A stretch of DNA of 64,000 nucleotides from Cryobacterium levicorallinum (GTDB lineage: Bacteria > Actinomycetota > Actinomycetes > Actinomycetales > Microbacteriaceae), in contig NZ_SOFE01000007.1 of the NCBI RefSeq assembly GCF_004402405.1, positions 17,726 to 81,725 of the forward strand. The letters run 5' to 3'. The notes beneath the pieces are model-generated. The model did no database searches. It was not told where the DNA came from and was given only the letters and a program-made list of their open reading frames with translations. The translations under genes and the position numbers were made by a program. This document shows positions 16,654-25,788 of this stretch, one piece after another (within the stretch, counting starts at the first letter, position 1; each line of letters opens with the position of its first letter).

Positions 16654-18552
16654 ATGAATGTCGCACTCGGTCTTCTCACTCTCGTCGCCGTCGTCTGCGC
16701 GGCCAGTGCTCTCGCGAGGCGCCTGAACCTGTCCGTTCCACTGCTGCTGGTGGTCGTTGGAGTGATCGGCTCGTACCTGCCGTTTATTCCAGCGATCAAG
16801 CTGGATCCGGAACTGGTATTGGTGGGCATCCTGCCTCCATTGCTCTACGCGGCCGCCATTCGTACCTCCCTGGTCGAGTTCCGCACAAACCTGCGTTCTA
16901 TCGCACTACTGTCGGTCGGCTACGTCATTTTCGGAACCGTAGCCATCGGCCTCGTCGTCTGGTGGCTGATCCCGGAGATTCCGCTGGCTGCGGCGTTCGC
17001 CCTAGGCGCGGTGGTGGCTCCGCCGGACGCGGTAGCGGCGACCACGATTGCCCGTCGCGTTGGGCTACCGCGCCGGGTAGTGAGTCTTTTGGAGGGCGAG
17101 TCACTGGTCAACGATGCGACCGCACTGGTGCTCCTTCGCACGGCGATCGTTGCTATTGGCGGCAGCGTCACCGTCTGGCAGGTGGCGTCTGACATCGCTT
17201 TGGCCGCTGGTGGAGGTATCGTGATCGGACTAATCGCGGCGTGGCTCCTGTTGCAGATCCGAAAACGGGTGCGTAACGTCGCCATAAACACGTCCATGTC
17301 TCTCGCAGCCCCGTTCGTGGCCTATATCCCGGCGGAGGAGATCAACGCATCGGGCGTGTTGGCTGTCGTCGTGGCCGGCCTCGTGATCGGCACCAAGTCG
17401 CCAGCGATGCCCGGCGGCGCCTCCCGATTGAGTCAGCGCAGCAACTGGGCCACCGTCCAGTTTTTGCTCGAGAACTCCGTCTTTCTGCTGATCGGGTTAC
17501 AGGTGCGCACAATTATTGAGGCGACCTCCGGCGATTCGCTTGGCGCCGCGCGCATCTGGGGCACCTGTATTGTCGTATTCGTCGCGGTTCTCCTGTTGCG
17601 CCCGGTGTGGGTGTTCCCGGCCATTTATCTGCCTCGGCTGATACCCAAAATTCGCGCGGCTGACCCCGCACCACCCTGGCAGTTGCCCACCATCGTGTCT
17701 TGGGCGGGTATGCGCGGTGTGGTCACCCTGGCTGCCGTGTTCGCCCTGCCAGAAGACGTCGCACACCGCCCCGTCCTCGTTCTCGCGGCCCTGGGAGTCG
17801 TGGCGGGAACGCTGGTTGTGCAAGGCCTCACCTTGCCGTGGCTGGTACGGGCCCTCGGCGTGCACGGCCCAGATATCCATGCGGATGCGCTCAGCCAGGC
17901 CGCGCTGATGGACCAGGCCACCGCCGCGGGAATCGAAAACCTGCGCCAGCACACCCGGCCCGGCGATTCTCCAGAGGTGCTGGCCATGCTCGAACGCCGC
18001 ACGCAGGAACGCAACAGGGCAGCATGGGAGCGCCTCGGGCGTTCGGAGCTCGCAGACCGCACTCCCAGCAAGCGCTACGTGCAGCTGAGGCTGGCCATGC
18101 TCGATGCGGAGCGCGCCAGGGTTCTCAAACTGCGTCGCACCGGCGATTACGCCCACGAGGTGATCAGTGAAGTGCTGGAGATGCTCGACGTGGAGGAGTC
18201 CATGTTGGATTCCTCCACCGAGGGTGCGGACATCGACGCCCGCACCCCGGCCCGACCCGCCAATCGGCGCGACAACGACGAAGCGCGCCTGGGCGCGGGC
18301 GGCTGCGAGCACCTACGGACCGTGGGCGAGCAGTCAGTGCCGCAGGACCCTGAGTGTAAGGACTGTGTGCGCGAAGGCACCACCCCGGTACACCTTCGAA
18401 TGTGCCTGGCCTGCGGAAACGTGGGGTGCTGCGATTCATCCGCGGGTCAGCACGCGACCAAGCATTTCCAACAGTCCGGCCACGCCATCATGTGCAGCGC
18501 CGAGCCGCGGGAATCATGGCGCTGGTGTTACGTTGACGAACTCCTCGGCTAG
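16654..18552 (+). CDS. Na+/H+ antiporter (CPA1) with C-terminal UBP-type zinc finger
   Basis: A protein of 632 aa. Residues 1-400 form a CPA1/NhaP-like transporter with about twelve membrane segments, including 'ILPPLLYAAAIRTSL', 'LGAVVAPPDAVAAT' with the ion-binding Asp, 'LEGESLVNDATALVLL' with the ND pair, and 'SWAGMRGVVTLAAVFALP'. A cytosolic helical stretch (about 410-530) follows. The last ~80 residues are a UBP-type zinc finger: 'GGCEHL', 'ECKDC', 'HLRMCLACGNVGCCDSS', 'HATKHF', 'SGHAIMC'. In eukaryotes this fold binds ubiquitin C-termini; in bacteria it is found in a few fusions of unknown role, perhaps as a regulatory sensor. SD is weak (TTGGCGG upstream). Confidence 0.88.
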   Translation: MNVALGLLTLVAVVCAASALARRLNLSVPLLLVVVGVIGSYLPFIPAIKLDPELVLVGILPPLLYAAAIRTSLVEFRTNLRSIALLSVGYVIFGTVAIGLVVWWLIPEIPLAAAFALGAVVAPPDAVAATTIARRVGLPRRVVSLLEGESLVNDATALVLLRTAIVAIGGSVTVWQVASDIALAAGGGIVIGLIAAWLLLQIRKRVRNVAINTSMSLAAPFVAYIPAEEINASGVLAVVVAGLVIGTKSPAMPGGASRLSQRSNWATVQFLLENSVFLLIGLQVRTIIEATSGDSLGAARIWGTCIVVFVAVLLLRPVWVFPAIYLPRLIPKIRAADPAPPWQLPTIVSWAGMRGVVTLAAVFALPEDVAHRPVLVLAALGVVAGTLVVQGLTLPWLVRALGVHGPDIHADALSQAALMDQATAAGIENLRQHTRPGDSPEVLAMLERRTQERNRAAWERLGRSELADRTPSKRYVQLRLAMLDAERARVLKLRRTGDYAHEVISEVLEMLDVEESMLDSSTEGADIDARTPARPANRRDNDEARLGAGGCEHLRTVGEQSVPQDPECKDCVREGTTPVHLRMCLACGNVGCCDSSAGQHATKHFQQSGHAIMCSAEPRESWRWCYVDELLG

Positions 18553-18923
18553 CGCGTGCTCGTCGACTCGTTGTAAAAACCGTCCCCGAGAGCTGCAGTT
18601 TTGGGCGGGGTGTCGACGAGTTTGAGGCCGACGATGCAGCCGATCAGGCCGAGCAGCAGCGCGATCTTCAGCCACGACACGCTCGCATCGCCGCTGATCA
18701 TGGCCCAGACCACGGTGAGGGCCGCGCCGATGCCGACCCAGACGGCGTAGGCCGTTCCGATCGGAATCTCCCGCATCGCCCAGGCCAGACCGCCCATGCT
18801 GAGTGCAAGCGCACCGCCGAAGATAATGGTCGGCCACAACTTGCTGAAGCCCTCGGACTTGCCGAGCGCCGTCGCCCAGACAGCTTCCAGCACTCCGGAC
18901 GCAATGAGTACGATCCACGACAT
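18549..18923 (-). CDS. gdx: SMR-family exporter, Gdx/SugE type (guanidinium)
   Basis: A protein of 124 aa with four helices. 'MSWIVLIASGVLEAVWATALGKSEGF' (MSWIVLIASGVLEAVWA) has the essential Glu in helix 1, and 'WAMREIPIGTAYAVWVGIGA' (AMREIPIGTAYAVWVGIGA) is the subtype signature of guanidinium exporters. It uses the proton gradient to expel guanidinium. I chose the ATG at 18923, with GAGGAG at 18937..18932; longer frames add non-family residues. The ~15-residue C-terminal tail is longer than usual. The guanidine-III-like RNA directly upstream supports the assignment. It converges on the antiporter gene with a 4-bp overlap of ends (18549-18552). Confidence 0.88.
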   Translation of the reverse strand: MSWIVLIASGVLEAVWATALGKSEGFSKLWPTIIFGGALALSMGGLAWAMREIPIGTAYAVWVGIGAALTVVWAMISGDASVSWLKIALLLGLIGCIVGLKLVDTPPKTAALGDGFYNESTSTR

Positions 18924-18936
18924 GACTGCTACTCCT

Positions 18937-18978
18937 CGGCCAGTCTTGTCTTGTGCCGGGTACTGATCCGTCGTCCGG
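18937..18978 (-). promoter_or_regulatory. Candidate guanidine-III (ykkC-III) riboswitch
   Basis: Reading the minus strand from 18978: CCGGACGA, seven bases, GTACCCGG, then ACAAGAC and GACTGGCC. The blocks CCGGACGA, GTACCCGG and ACAAGAC in this order and spacing are the conserved core of the ykkC-III/guanidine-III class as I remember it. P1 would be CCGG/CCGG and the second helix GGATCAGT with ACTGGCC (bulged A). The second helix abuts the Shine-Dalgarno sequence (GAGGAG, 18937..18932) of the exporter, which fits translational control: guanidinium stabilises the pseudoknot and leaves the SD free (inference). Confidence 0.8.
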
Positions 18979-19088
18979 GGCCGCATTTCGCGACCTCCCT
19001 CGACCATAGGCAGACCCACTGGGCAAAGCCTGTGCAGAGCCGCACGAAACAAGCGGATGCCGCAGCATCCGTTCACCGGCAGCAGCCG

Positions 19089-20138
19089 TTACGCGATAAA
19101 CGCGCGATAGGCGGGGTCGTTCGCGCGCAGCACGCGCAGCACGTTCTGGTAGCCGAGCTTGGCCAGGTCAGCGTCGCTCCAACCGCGACGCGACAGCTCG
19201 GCGAACAGGTTCGGGTACTCCGAGACGTCGGCCAGACCAACCGGCATGTCGGGGCAGCCGTCGAAGTCACCGCCGAGGCCGATGTGGTCGACGCCGGCCA
19301 CCCGCCGGGCATGCTCAACATGGTCGGCAACGTGCGCGACCGTCACGAGCGGCTTGTACCCCGCCGAGCCTTCGTCTTCCCAGCGTCGATAGTCGGCCGA
19401 GATGAACGCGGGCACGAAGGTGATCATCTGCACACCATTGTTGGCCTTGAGCTGGGTGAGAATCTGATCCGGCACGTTCCGCGGGTGGGGGTTGAGAGCA
19501 AAGCACGACGAGTGGCTGAAGATGAGCGGCAGCTCGGTCGCGTCCAGCGCGTCCTGCATGGTCGCGGCCGAGACGTGCGAGAGGTCGATCATCATGCCGA
19601 TGCGGTTCATCTCCGCGATGACTGCTCTACCTCGATCATTTATTCCGTCGTGGGTCACATCGCCCACTGCTGCGTCAGCCCACTCGGTCGAGGAATTCCA
19701 GGTCAGCGTCATATACCGCACACCCAGGCGGGCGTATTCGCGCAGCACGGCGAGCGAGTTGTTGATCTGATTGCCGCCTTCAACGCCCAGCAGCGACGCG
19801 ATTCTTCCATTCAGCTGGGCGCGCTCGACGTCGTCGGCCGTGACGGCCCACTCGAAGTCGTCGGGATACGCCGCAATCAGGCGGTGAATGAAGTCGATCT
19901 GCTCGAGGGTTGCCTGGACCGAATCCGTCCCCTCCAGATCGGTGTGCACCCAAACCGACCAGAACTGGCCGTGTACGCCTCCGCGACGCAACTTGGGGAC
20001 ATCCGTTTGAAGCGCGCTGCGCCCGGAATCCTGCTCGGAATCGAGTCCGCTGACGGAATAGTCACGATGCGCGCGGCAGGCCCAGGCAAGATCGTTGTGT
20101 CCGTCAATGACAGGAAATCTCGTAAATCTTTCGGTCAT
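19089..20138 (-). CDS. Membrane-dipeptidase-like metallopeptidase (M19)
   Basis: A protein of 349 aa of the renal dipeptidase family, which hydrolyses dipeptides with two zinc ions in a TIM barrel. Marks: 'PVIDGHNDLAWA' (HxD metal ligands), 'SLLGVEGGNQI' (bridging Glu), 'RYMTLTWNSSTEWAD', 'MMIDLSHVSAATM' and 'PLIFSHSSCFALNPHPRNVPD' (two His ligands) and 'HIGLGGDFDG'. No signal peptide, so cytosolic. I chose the ATG at 20138 with GGGGAG 11-6 bases upstream; the open frame to 20231 adds a Pro/Arg stretch not in the family. Confidence 0.92.
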   Translation of the reverse strand: MTERFTRFPVIDGHNDLAWACRAHRDYSVSGLDSEQDSGRSALQTDVPKLRRGGVHGQFWSVWVHTDLEGTDSVQATLEQIDFIHRLIAAYPDDFEWAVTADDVERAQLNGRIASLLGVEGGNQINNSLAVLREYARLGVRYMTLTWNSSTEWADAAVGDVTHDGINDRGRAVIAEMNRIGMMIDLSHVSAATMQDALDATELPLIFSHSSCFALNPHPRNVPDQILTQLKANNGVQMITFVPAFISADYRRWEDEGSAGYKPLVTVAHVADHVEHARRVAGVDHIGLGGDFDGCPDMPVGLADVSEYPNLFAELSRRGWSDADLAKLGYQNVLRVLRANDPAYRAFIA

Positions 20139-20609
20139 GTGAATTCTCCCCGGCAATGCGTTGGCTCCGATCAGCCTACGACCCGCGCCGTGCGGGTGCG
20201 CGGCCGCCGATAACGCCCAAGTGTGCCGCAATACCGCACGTTAATGAGACGCCAAGCCGTTCGTGGCGACACAAACATGGCCCGTGACGGACTGCCCTAC
20301 CCGGCACGGGGAAGCTGCCCCCCGTTGAGGTTACAGCGCGGCCGACTTGAATCGGGGTAGTCTCTGCCAGTAAGTTGCTGAGAAAGAATCATCTTCACTG
20401 CCGCGCTCCACCGAGAGACAAGTGCCAGCATCGTCACCTTGTCGCTAAGACCACCTGTTCCTGTAAACCCGACTGCAGGGAATGCAACGTGACACACACC
20501 CCGACCCGTCGCTCCACCGTCAGCGCAGCCTGCGCCAGTCCGGTGCCTCGCGCACCCGATTGCCCCTATCTGGCCGCGCCCTGGCGTTCGATCACACCGG
20601 GAAGCACGC
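20139..20609. other. Divergent intergenic region before the polysaccharide locus
   Basis: No convincing gene in 471 bp. It separates the M19 dipeptidase from the initiating transferase and should carry both promoters. A GGGGAAGCTGCCCC-type inverted repeat lies near 20309-20323. A short Cys-containing open frame (20375-20617) lacks an SD and looks random. The long leader before 20610 might be structured, but I recognise no riboswitch class in it. Confidence 0.6.
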
Positions 20610-22157
20610 ATGAGTGAACCCGACTCCCCCGCGCCACTCCCGGTAGGCGATTCCCTTCGTCGCGCGCCGAAGCTCCGTCTCGTCGACCAGGCTGCGTCAG
20701 CCACCCGTGACATCGCGCTCGACACCCCGTCGTCGGGACTCATCTGGGCGCGCCGCTACCGCACGAAGCTGCGACTGACCGATGTCACCGTCATCGTGCT
20801 GGCCGTGGCTGTTGCCCTGGTCTTTCGGTTCGGTGTGCGCGGTATTCCGGCCGTTCCCGGATCGTTCGGCGCCAATTATTGGCTGGTGTCCCTGCTGATC
20901 GTGGTGACCTGGCTCGTCGCTCTCGAGCTGTTCCATACTCGCGATTCGCGCGTGGTGGGTGCGGGAGCGCACGAGTACAAACAGGTGGTGAATGCGAGCG
21001 CCGTGACCTTCGGCATGCTCGCCATCGCCTTTCTCATCTTGCAGGTTGACATCGCGCGCCTCTTTTTCATTCTCGCGCTGCCCCTCGGCGTCATCGCCCT
21101 GGTATTCGAACGGTGGTTGTGGCGCAAATGGCTGCTGCACCAGCGCACGTTCGGCCACTATCTTGCCCGGGTCATCGTGGTGGGAAACCGGGAGGACGTT
21201 GAGTATGTCGTCAGCCAGATCGACACCAAGTCTGGCGCCGCGTACTACATCGTCGGGGCCGCACTCGAAGAGAGCGACAGCGCTGAGATAGCCGCTGGCG
21301 ACCGCCTGGTGCCGATCGTGTCCGATCTCGAACATGTCGCCGCTGCCGCATCGGCCATGGGCGTCGACACGGTCATCGTGGCCGGACAGCCCAGCGGTGG
21401 CAGCGCCTACATCCGCAACCTCGGCTGGGACCTCGAGGGCACGTCGGCCGAGCTCGTTCTCTCCAGCCGGCTAACGGATGTCGCTGGTCCCCGCATCCAC
21501 TTCCGTCCCGTTGACGGCCTCCCGCTGATCCACGTCGAAATCCCCCGGTTCGAAGGGGGCCGTCATGCCCTCAAACGCACCCTGGACATCGTGACGACCG
21601 GACTCGCCATCGTGTTTCTGCTGCCCGTCCTGGCCGTGATCGCTGTGCTGATCAAGATCGACAGCCCCGGCCCGGTGCTGTTTCGCCAGGAGCGTTGCGG
21701 CCGCAATGGCCAGACCTTCCGCATGATCAAGTTCCGTTCCATGGTGGAGACGGCCGAAGACGACCTGGCTGGCCTCCTCGACCAGAACGAGGCCGCCGGG
21801 GTGCTGTTCAAGATTCGCAATGACCCCCGCATCACCAAGATCGGCCGGGTGCTGCGCAAGTACTCGCTCGACGAGCTGCCCCAGCTCTGGAACATCTTTG
21901 TGGGTGAAATGAGTCTGGTCGGCCCCCGTCCGCCGCTTCCGGAGGAAGTGCAGGGCTACGAGACCCACGTGCACCGACGCCTTTATATCAAGCCCGGTCT
22001 GACCGGCATGTGGCAGGTCAACGGGCGTTCCAACCTGAGTTGGGAAGACAGCGTTCGGCTCGACCTGTACTACGTCGAGAACTGGTCGCTGGCCGGCGAT
22101 CTGATGATCATCTGGCGCACCTTCAAGACCGTCATCCAACCAGTAGGGGCGTATTGA
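20610..22157 (+). CDS. Polyprenyl-phosphate sugar-1-phosphate transferase (initiating)
   Basis: A protein of 515 aa. It starts the polysaccharide repeat unit by moving a sugar-1-phosphate onto undecaprenyl phosphate. The N-terminal half has four membrane helices (about 50-165) and a CoA-binding-like domain (190-290); the C-terminal 'bacterial sugar transferase' domain begins 'LKRTLDIVTTGLAIVFLLP' and carries 'SPGPVLFRQERCGRNGQTF', 'MIKFRSMV', 'YSLDELPQLWNI', 'SLVGPRPPLPEEV' and 'LKPGLTG'-like 'IKPGLTGMWQVNGRS'. The donor (glucose, galactose or other) cannot be told. First gene of a plus-strand run to 26792; the next gene starts two bases after its stop. Confidence 0.92.
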   Translation: MSEPDSPAPLPVGDSLRRAPKLRLVDQAASATRDIALDTPSSGLIWARRYRTKLRLTDVTVIVLAVAVALVFRFGVRGIPAVPGSFGANYWLVSLLIVVTWLVALELFHTRDSRVVGAGAHEYKQVVNASAVTFGMLAIAFLILQVDIARLFFILALPLGVIALVFERWLWRKWLLHQRTFGHYLARVIVVGNREDVEYVVSQIDTKSGAAYYIVGAALEESDSAEIAAGDRLVPIVSDLEHVAAAASAMGVDTVIVAGQPSGGSAYIRNLGWDLEGTSAELVLSSRLTDVAGPRIHFRPVDGLPLIHVEIPRFEGGRHALKRTLDIVTTGLAIVFLLPVLAVIAVLIKIDSPGPVLFRQERCGRNGQTFRMIKFRSMVETAEDDLAGLLDQNEAAGVLFKIRNDPRITKIGRVLRKYSLDELPQLWNIFVGEMSLVGPRPPLPEEVQGYETHVHRRLYIKPGLTGMWQVNGRSNLSWEDSVRLDLYYVENWSLAGDLMIIWRTFKTVIQPVGAY

Positions 22158-22158
22158 C

Positions 22159-23412
22159 ATGACCGTGGGGACCGAACTCACTGCGCCCACCAGCCAACGA
22201 CGCCTGCACATCGCAATGATCGGCACCCGCGGAGTACCCGCCACTTACGGTGGTTTTGAAACGGCCGTCGAGGAGATCGGCCGGCGAATGGTCGACCGCG
22301 GCCACGACGTAACCGTGTACTGCCGCCACACGGTAGAGCCCGCGCCAAAAGAATATCTCGGCATGACGCTGGTTGAGCTGCCGGCCCTGCGGCACAAGAT
22401 TCTCGAAACCCTCAGCCACACCGGGCTCTCGGTGCTGCACGCGACCACCCATCGCCGCCTCGATGTCGCGTTCGTCTTCAACGCCGCCAATGCACCGTTC
22501 GTCCCTCTGTTGCGCCTGCGCGGAATTCCCAGCGTTGTGCACGTGGACGGACTCGAGTGGAAGCGCGACAAGTGGGGCCCAACCGGCCGCCGCTATTATC
22601 GGTGGGCCGAGGAGGTAGCTGTTCGTGAAGCGGATGCCCTGATCGCCGACGCGCAGGGAATCGTCGACTACTACCAGGATGAGTTCGAGGTGCCCACCGA
22701 GCTGATCTCGTACGGCACCAAGATTCTTACGGACACCCCGTGCGATCGGCTCGCCGAACTCGGCCTCCTCCCCGGCGGCTACCACCTCGTCGTCGCTCGG
22801 TTCGAGCCGGAGAACCATGTCGATGTGATCGTCGAAGGCTACCGGGCCAGCGGCGCCCTGCTTCCGCTCGTGGTGGTCGGCTCTGCACCGTACGCGGTCG
22901 ATCACATCAATCGCATTGCCGACCTGGCCGCCTCCGATTCGCGTATCCGCATGATCGGAAGCGTCTGGGACCAGGGCCAGCTCGACCAGCTGTACGCGCA
23001 CGCGCGCACCTACCTACACGGCCATTCCGTCGGCGGAACCAACCCCTCGCTGCTGCGGGCGATGGGTGCCGGCACCAAGGTCATCGCCTGGGATGTCGTC
23101 TTCAACCGGGAGGTGCTCGGCACCCACGGTGCCTACTTCAGCCACGCGGACTCGCTCGGCGCCCTGATCGAAGACTCCGAGCGGAGCCCCGATCGCACCG
23201 CCGAGGTCGGAACCGCGCTGCAGGAGCGGGCGGCGAAGTTATACAACTGGGACACTGTCACGGCGAGCTACGAGGGCCTTGCCCGCCGTGTGGCCGCTGG
23301 CTACAGCACGCACCATCAGAGCAGCGGCCGTGCCGAGGAGTCAACCTGGAGCCTGCCCGAGACCATGAGCCGGCAACCGTCAACCGCACCGTCCAGGGGA
23401 ATCACACTATGA
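22159..23412 (+). CDS. DUF1972-type GT4 glycosyltransferase
   Basis: A protein of 417 aa with the GT-B fold. The N-terminal DUF1972-like motif 'IAMIGTRGVPATYGGFETAVEEIG' (IGTRGVPATYGGFETAVEE) is typical of rhamnosyl- or similar transferases in EPS loci; the C-terminal part has 'VARFEPENHVDVIV' and 'GGTNPSLLRAMGAGTKVIAWDVVFNRE' with the nucleotide-sugar binding region. It adds one sugar to the lipid-linked unit at the inner membrane face. The stop overlaps the next ATG by four bases (ATGA). Confidence 0.88.
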   Translation: MTVGTELTAPTSQRRLHIAMIGTRGVPATYGGFETAVEEIGRRMVDRGHDVTVYCRHTVEPAPKEYLGMTLVELPALRHKILETLSHTGLSVLHATTHRRLDVAFVFNAANAPFVPLLRLRGIPSVVHVDGLEWKRDKWGPTGRRYYRWAEEVAVREADALIADAQGIVDYYQDEFEVPTELISYGTKILTDTPCDRLAELGLLPGGYHLVVARFEPENHVDVIVEGYRASGALLPLVVVGSAPYAVDHINRIADLAASDSRIRMIGSVWDQGQLDQLYAHARTYLHGHSVGGTNPSLLRAMGAGTKVIAWDVVFNREVLGTHGAYFSHADSLGALIEDSERSPDRTAEVGTALQERAAKLYNWDTVTASYEGLARRVAAGYSTHHQSSGRAEESTWSLPETMSRQPSTAPSRGITL

Positions 23413-24182
23413 CCAGCACGCCAGCCCCGACCGCGCAGCCAACGGAAGGCTATTTCGACACCGTACGCCGGTTGTCCTCCGCCCAGAAAGTCGCCACCCG
23501 CGGTGCGCCCGCCTACTCGGTCTACGTGAACCGACGAGTCGGCCGTTACATCGCGGCCGGCGCCTATCGGAAGGGACTCAGCCCCAATAATGTGACGGCG
23601 ATCAGCGCCGGCTTCACTTTCTGCGCCATCGGGCTGCTCGCGATCGGCGAGCCGAGCTGGCTGCTCGGCATCACCGTGTGGCTGCTGCTGGCCGTCGGCT
23701 ACGCCTTCGACTCGGCCGATGGCCAGGTCGCACGATTGCGTGGTGGTGGCTCAGCCTCCGGCGAATGGCTTGACCATGTCATCGACGCCATCAAGATCTC
23801 CACGCTCCACCTGGCCGTGCTGATCACCGCGTTCACGCATTTTGCCTTCACTGATCCGGCCTTGCTGCTGGTTCCGATCGGGTTCACCGCGGTGGCGGCC
23901 GTATCGTTCTTCGCGATGATCCTGAACGACTTGCTCAAGGCCAAGCATGCTCCCCTGGCTCCGCCATCGACCGCTCGCCGCACGGTGTTGCGCTCGCTCC
24001 TGGGGGTGCCGACCGATTACGGTGTGCTCTGCCTCGCGTTTGTGCTGCTCGGCGCTCCCCCGCTGTTCTTCGGGGTGTACGCCGTGCTCTTTGTCGCTAA
24101 CGCACTGTATCTGGCGCTCGCTTTGGCCAAGTGGTTTCGGGACATGACCGCGCTGGGCGGCGTCGGAGCGACCCAGCCGTAG
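23409..24182 (+). CDS. CDP-alcohol phosphatidyltransferase-family protein
   Basis: A protein of 257 aa with six or so membrane helices. The catalytic motif D-x2-D-G-x2-A-R-x8-G-x3-D-x3-D is complete around residue 100 (DSADGQVARLR then GSASGEWLDHVID). The family moves a phospho-alcohol from CDP-alcohol to an acceptor, or forms phospholipids. The N-terminal 50 residues before the first helix are soluble. Placed in a polysaccharide operon and not with lipid genes, it may attach a phospho-polyol to the glycan or its lipid carrier (inference). The cytidylyltransferase at 40980 could supply its donor. Confidence 0.88.
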   Translation: MTSTPAPTAQPTEGYFDTVRRLSSAQKVATRGAPAYSVYVNRRVGRYIAAGAYRKGLSPNNVTAISAGFTFCAIGLLAIGEPSWLLGITVWLLLAVGYAFDSADGQVARLRGGGSASGEWLDHVIDAIKISTLHLAVLITAFTHFAFTDPALLLVPIGFTAVAAVSFFAMILNDLLKAKHAPLAPPSTARRTVLRSLLGVPTDYGVLCLAFVLLGAPPLFFGVYAVLFVANALYLALALAKWFRDMTALGGVGATQP

Positions 24183-24330
24183 CTGGGCATCCGCTGCATC
24201 TGGACCGAGTATTCCAGCGCCCCTGAACTATTCGGCGACGTACCTCCTACTGGGGGATGTGCTGCGGCCCGACGAATGTGAGTTTTGATCAGCTTGATTG
24301 TAGTGTGGGCGCAACTGAACGGAGAATGCT

Positions 24331-25788
24331 GTGGAACCGATCGACTATTTGAGAACCATCACGAGGCGATGGCTGATCATCCTTATTGTCGGGCTGCTCG
24401 GCGGTGCGGCAGCGTGGGGGTATGCGGCGAGCCTGCCCCCGCAGTTCCAGGCCACCAACAGTGTTTTCGTCACGAGCGATCGCGGTGAGACCACCAGCGA
24501 ACTCCTGCAGACCTCCACCTTCACGCAGAATCTCGTACAGTCCTATGCGCAGCTCGCGACGACGCCGACCGTTCTCGGCCCGGTGATCACCCGATTGGAA
24601 CTGGATACGACCCCCCAGAGCCTCGCCGCCCAGGTGTCCGCCGTCACGCCGCTCAATACCGTGTTCATCAATATCACCTCCACCAGCACGTCAGCGGAGC
24701 AGGCCGTCGAGCTGGCCGACGCCGTTTCACTGTCGCTCGCCACGACGGTGGAGAGCCTGGCACCCAAGGGCCCCGACAATTTGCCGTCGATCTCGGTGAA
24801 GACCGTGTCACCCGCGCAACTCCCCGGTGCACCGTTTTCGCCCAATACCAGACTCATCGTGCTCACCGGCCTGCTGCTCGGCCTCATGGTCGGCGTGCTT
24901 TATGCCCTGGCCCGGGAGGTTCTCGATACCCGGGTGAGCACGCAGAAGGACCTCGACCGGGTTTCATCGGACCCGCTGCTCGGCATGGTCGGGCGTAAGC
25001 GGCGCTCCGACCCCGCGGGCCTGGCCATGCGGGTCATGCCCCACAGCGCGCTGGCCGAGGCCTACCGCCGGGTGCGCGCCAATCTCGAATTCATCGACGT
25101 TGACAGCCCGCCGCGCAGTACAGTCGTCACCTCCGCCGTCGCTCGCGACGGAAAATCCACGACCGCCATCAACCTTGCGCTGGCCATGGCCGAGCGCTCC
25201 GCGAAGGTGCTGCTGATCGACGCCGACCTGCGACGCCCGTCTATCGCCGAGCTGTGTGACCTCGAGGGCGACGTCGGCCTCACCACAATTTTGCTCGGCG
25301 ACGTCGGACCCGAAGATGCCATCGTGCGCTGGTCCGATGGTCTCGATGTACTGCCGTCCGGTGCCGTCCCGCCGAACCCCGGGCGACTGCTCGGTTCGGC
25401 CGCGATGAAAACGCTGATGAAGCGCCTGCTCGAAGACTATGACTTCATCGTCGTCGACTCCCCTCCACTGCTTCCGGCGACCGACGCCCTCGGGCTATCT
25501 CACCTCACCGACGGCGCCATCGTTGTGGCTCGCTACAAAACGACCACCCGTCAGCAGCTCACGACCACCCTCGAGTCCCTCGAAGCGGTCAACGCCCGCA
25601 TTCTCGGCATCGTACTGAACCAGGTGCGCGAACATCGCGCCGAGGTCTACTACGGACCGCTCGCACCCGTGAAGCGGGTGTCCGCACCAATGACCGGACC
25701 GGTCAACCGAGTCACGGCCACCCGAGCGCCCAAAGCCGCGTTCGATGACTCCGGCCGCCGCGACTCGGAATCGGCGCGGACCAAGTAG
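24331..25788 (+). CDS. Wzc-like chain-length determinant and tyrosine kinase
   Basis: A protein of 485 aa. Residues 1-200 are a Wzz domain between two membrane helices (about 14-34 and 173-194). The cytoplasmic part is a BY-kinase/ParA-like ATPase with Walker A 'SAVARDGKSTTAINLALAM', A' 'VLLIDADLRRPSI' and B 'DFIVVDSPPLLPATDAL'. It controls polymer length and export together with the flippase/polymerase. The C-terminal tail has only one Tyr pair (YYGPL) and no long Tyr cluster as in Wzc, so its phosphorylation pattern may be small. GTG start with GGAGA seven bases upstream. Confidence 0.9.
   Translation: MEPIDYLRTITRRWLIILIVGLLGGAAAWGYAASLPPQFQATNSVFVTSDRGETTSELLQTSTFTQNLVQSYAQLATTPTVLGPVITRLELDTTPQSLAAQVSAVTPLNTVFINITSTSTSAEQAVELADAVSLSLATTVESLAPKGPDNLPSISVKTVSPAQLPGAPFSPNTRLIVLTGLLLGLMVGVLYALAREVLDTRVSTQKDLDRVSSDPLLGMVGRKRRSDPAGLAMRVMPHSALAEAYRRVRANLEFIDVDSPPRSTVVTSAVARDGKSTTAINLALAMAERSAKVLLIDADLRRPSIAELCDLEGDVGLTTILLGDVGPEDAIVRWSDGLDVLPSGAVPPNPGRLLGSAAMKTLMKRLLEDYDFIVVDSPPLLPATDALGLSHLTDGAIVVARYKTTTRQQLTTTLESLEAVNARILGIVLNQVREHRAEVYYGPLAPVKRVSAPMTGPVNRVTATRAPKAAFDDSGRRDSESARTK

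Noticed and set aside
20375..20617. Short Cys-rich open frame upstream of the initiating transferase
   Set aside because: No SD, random-looking composition, overlaps the start of a good gene.
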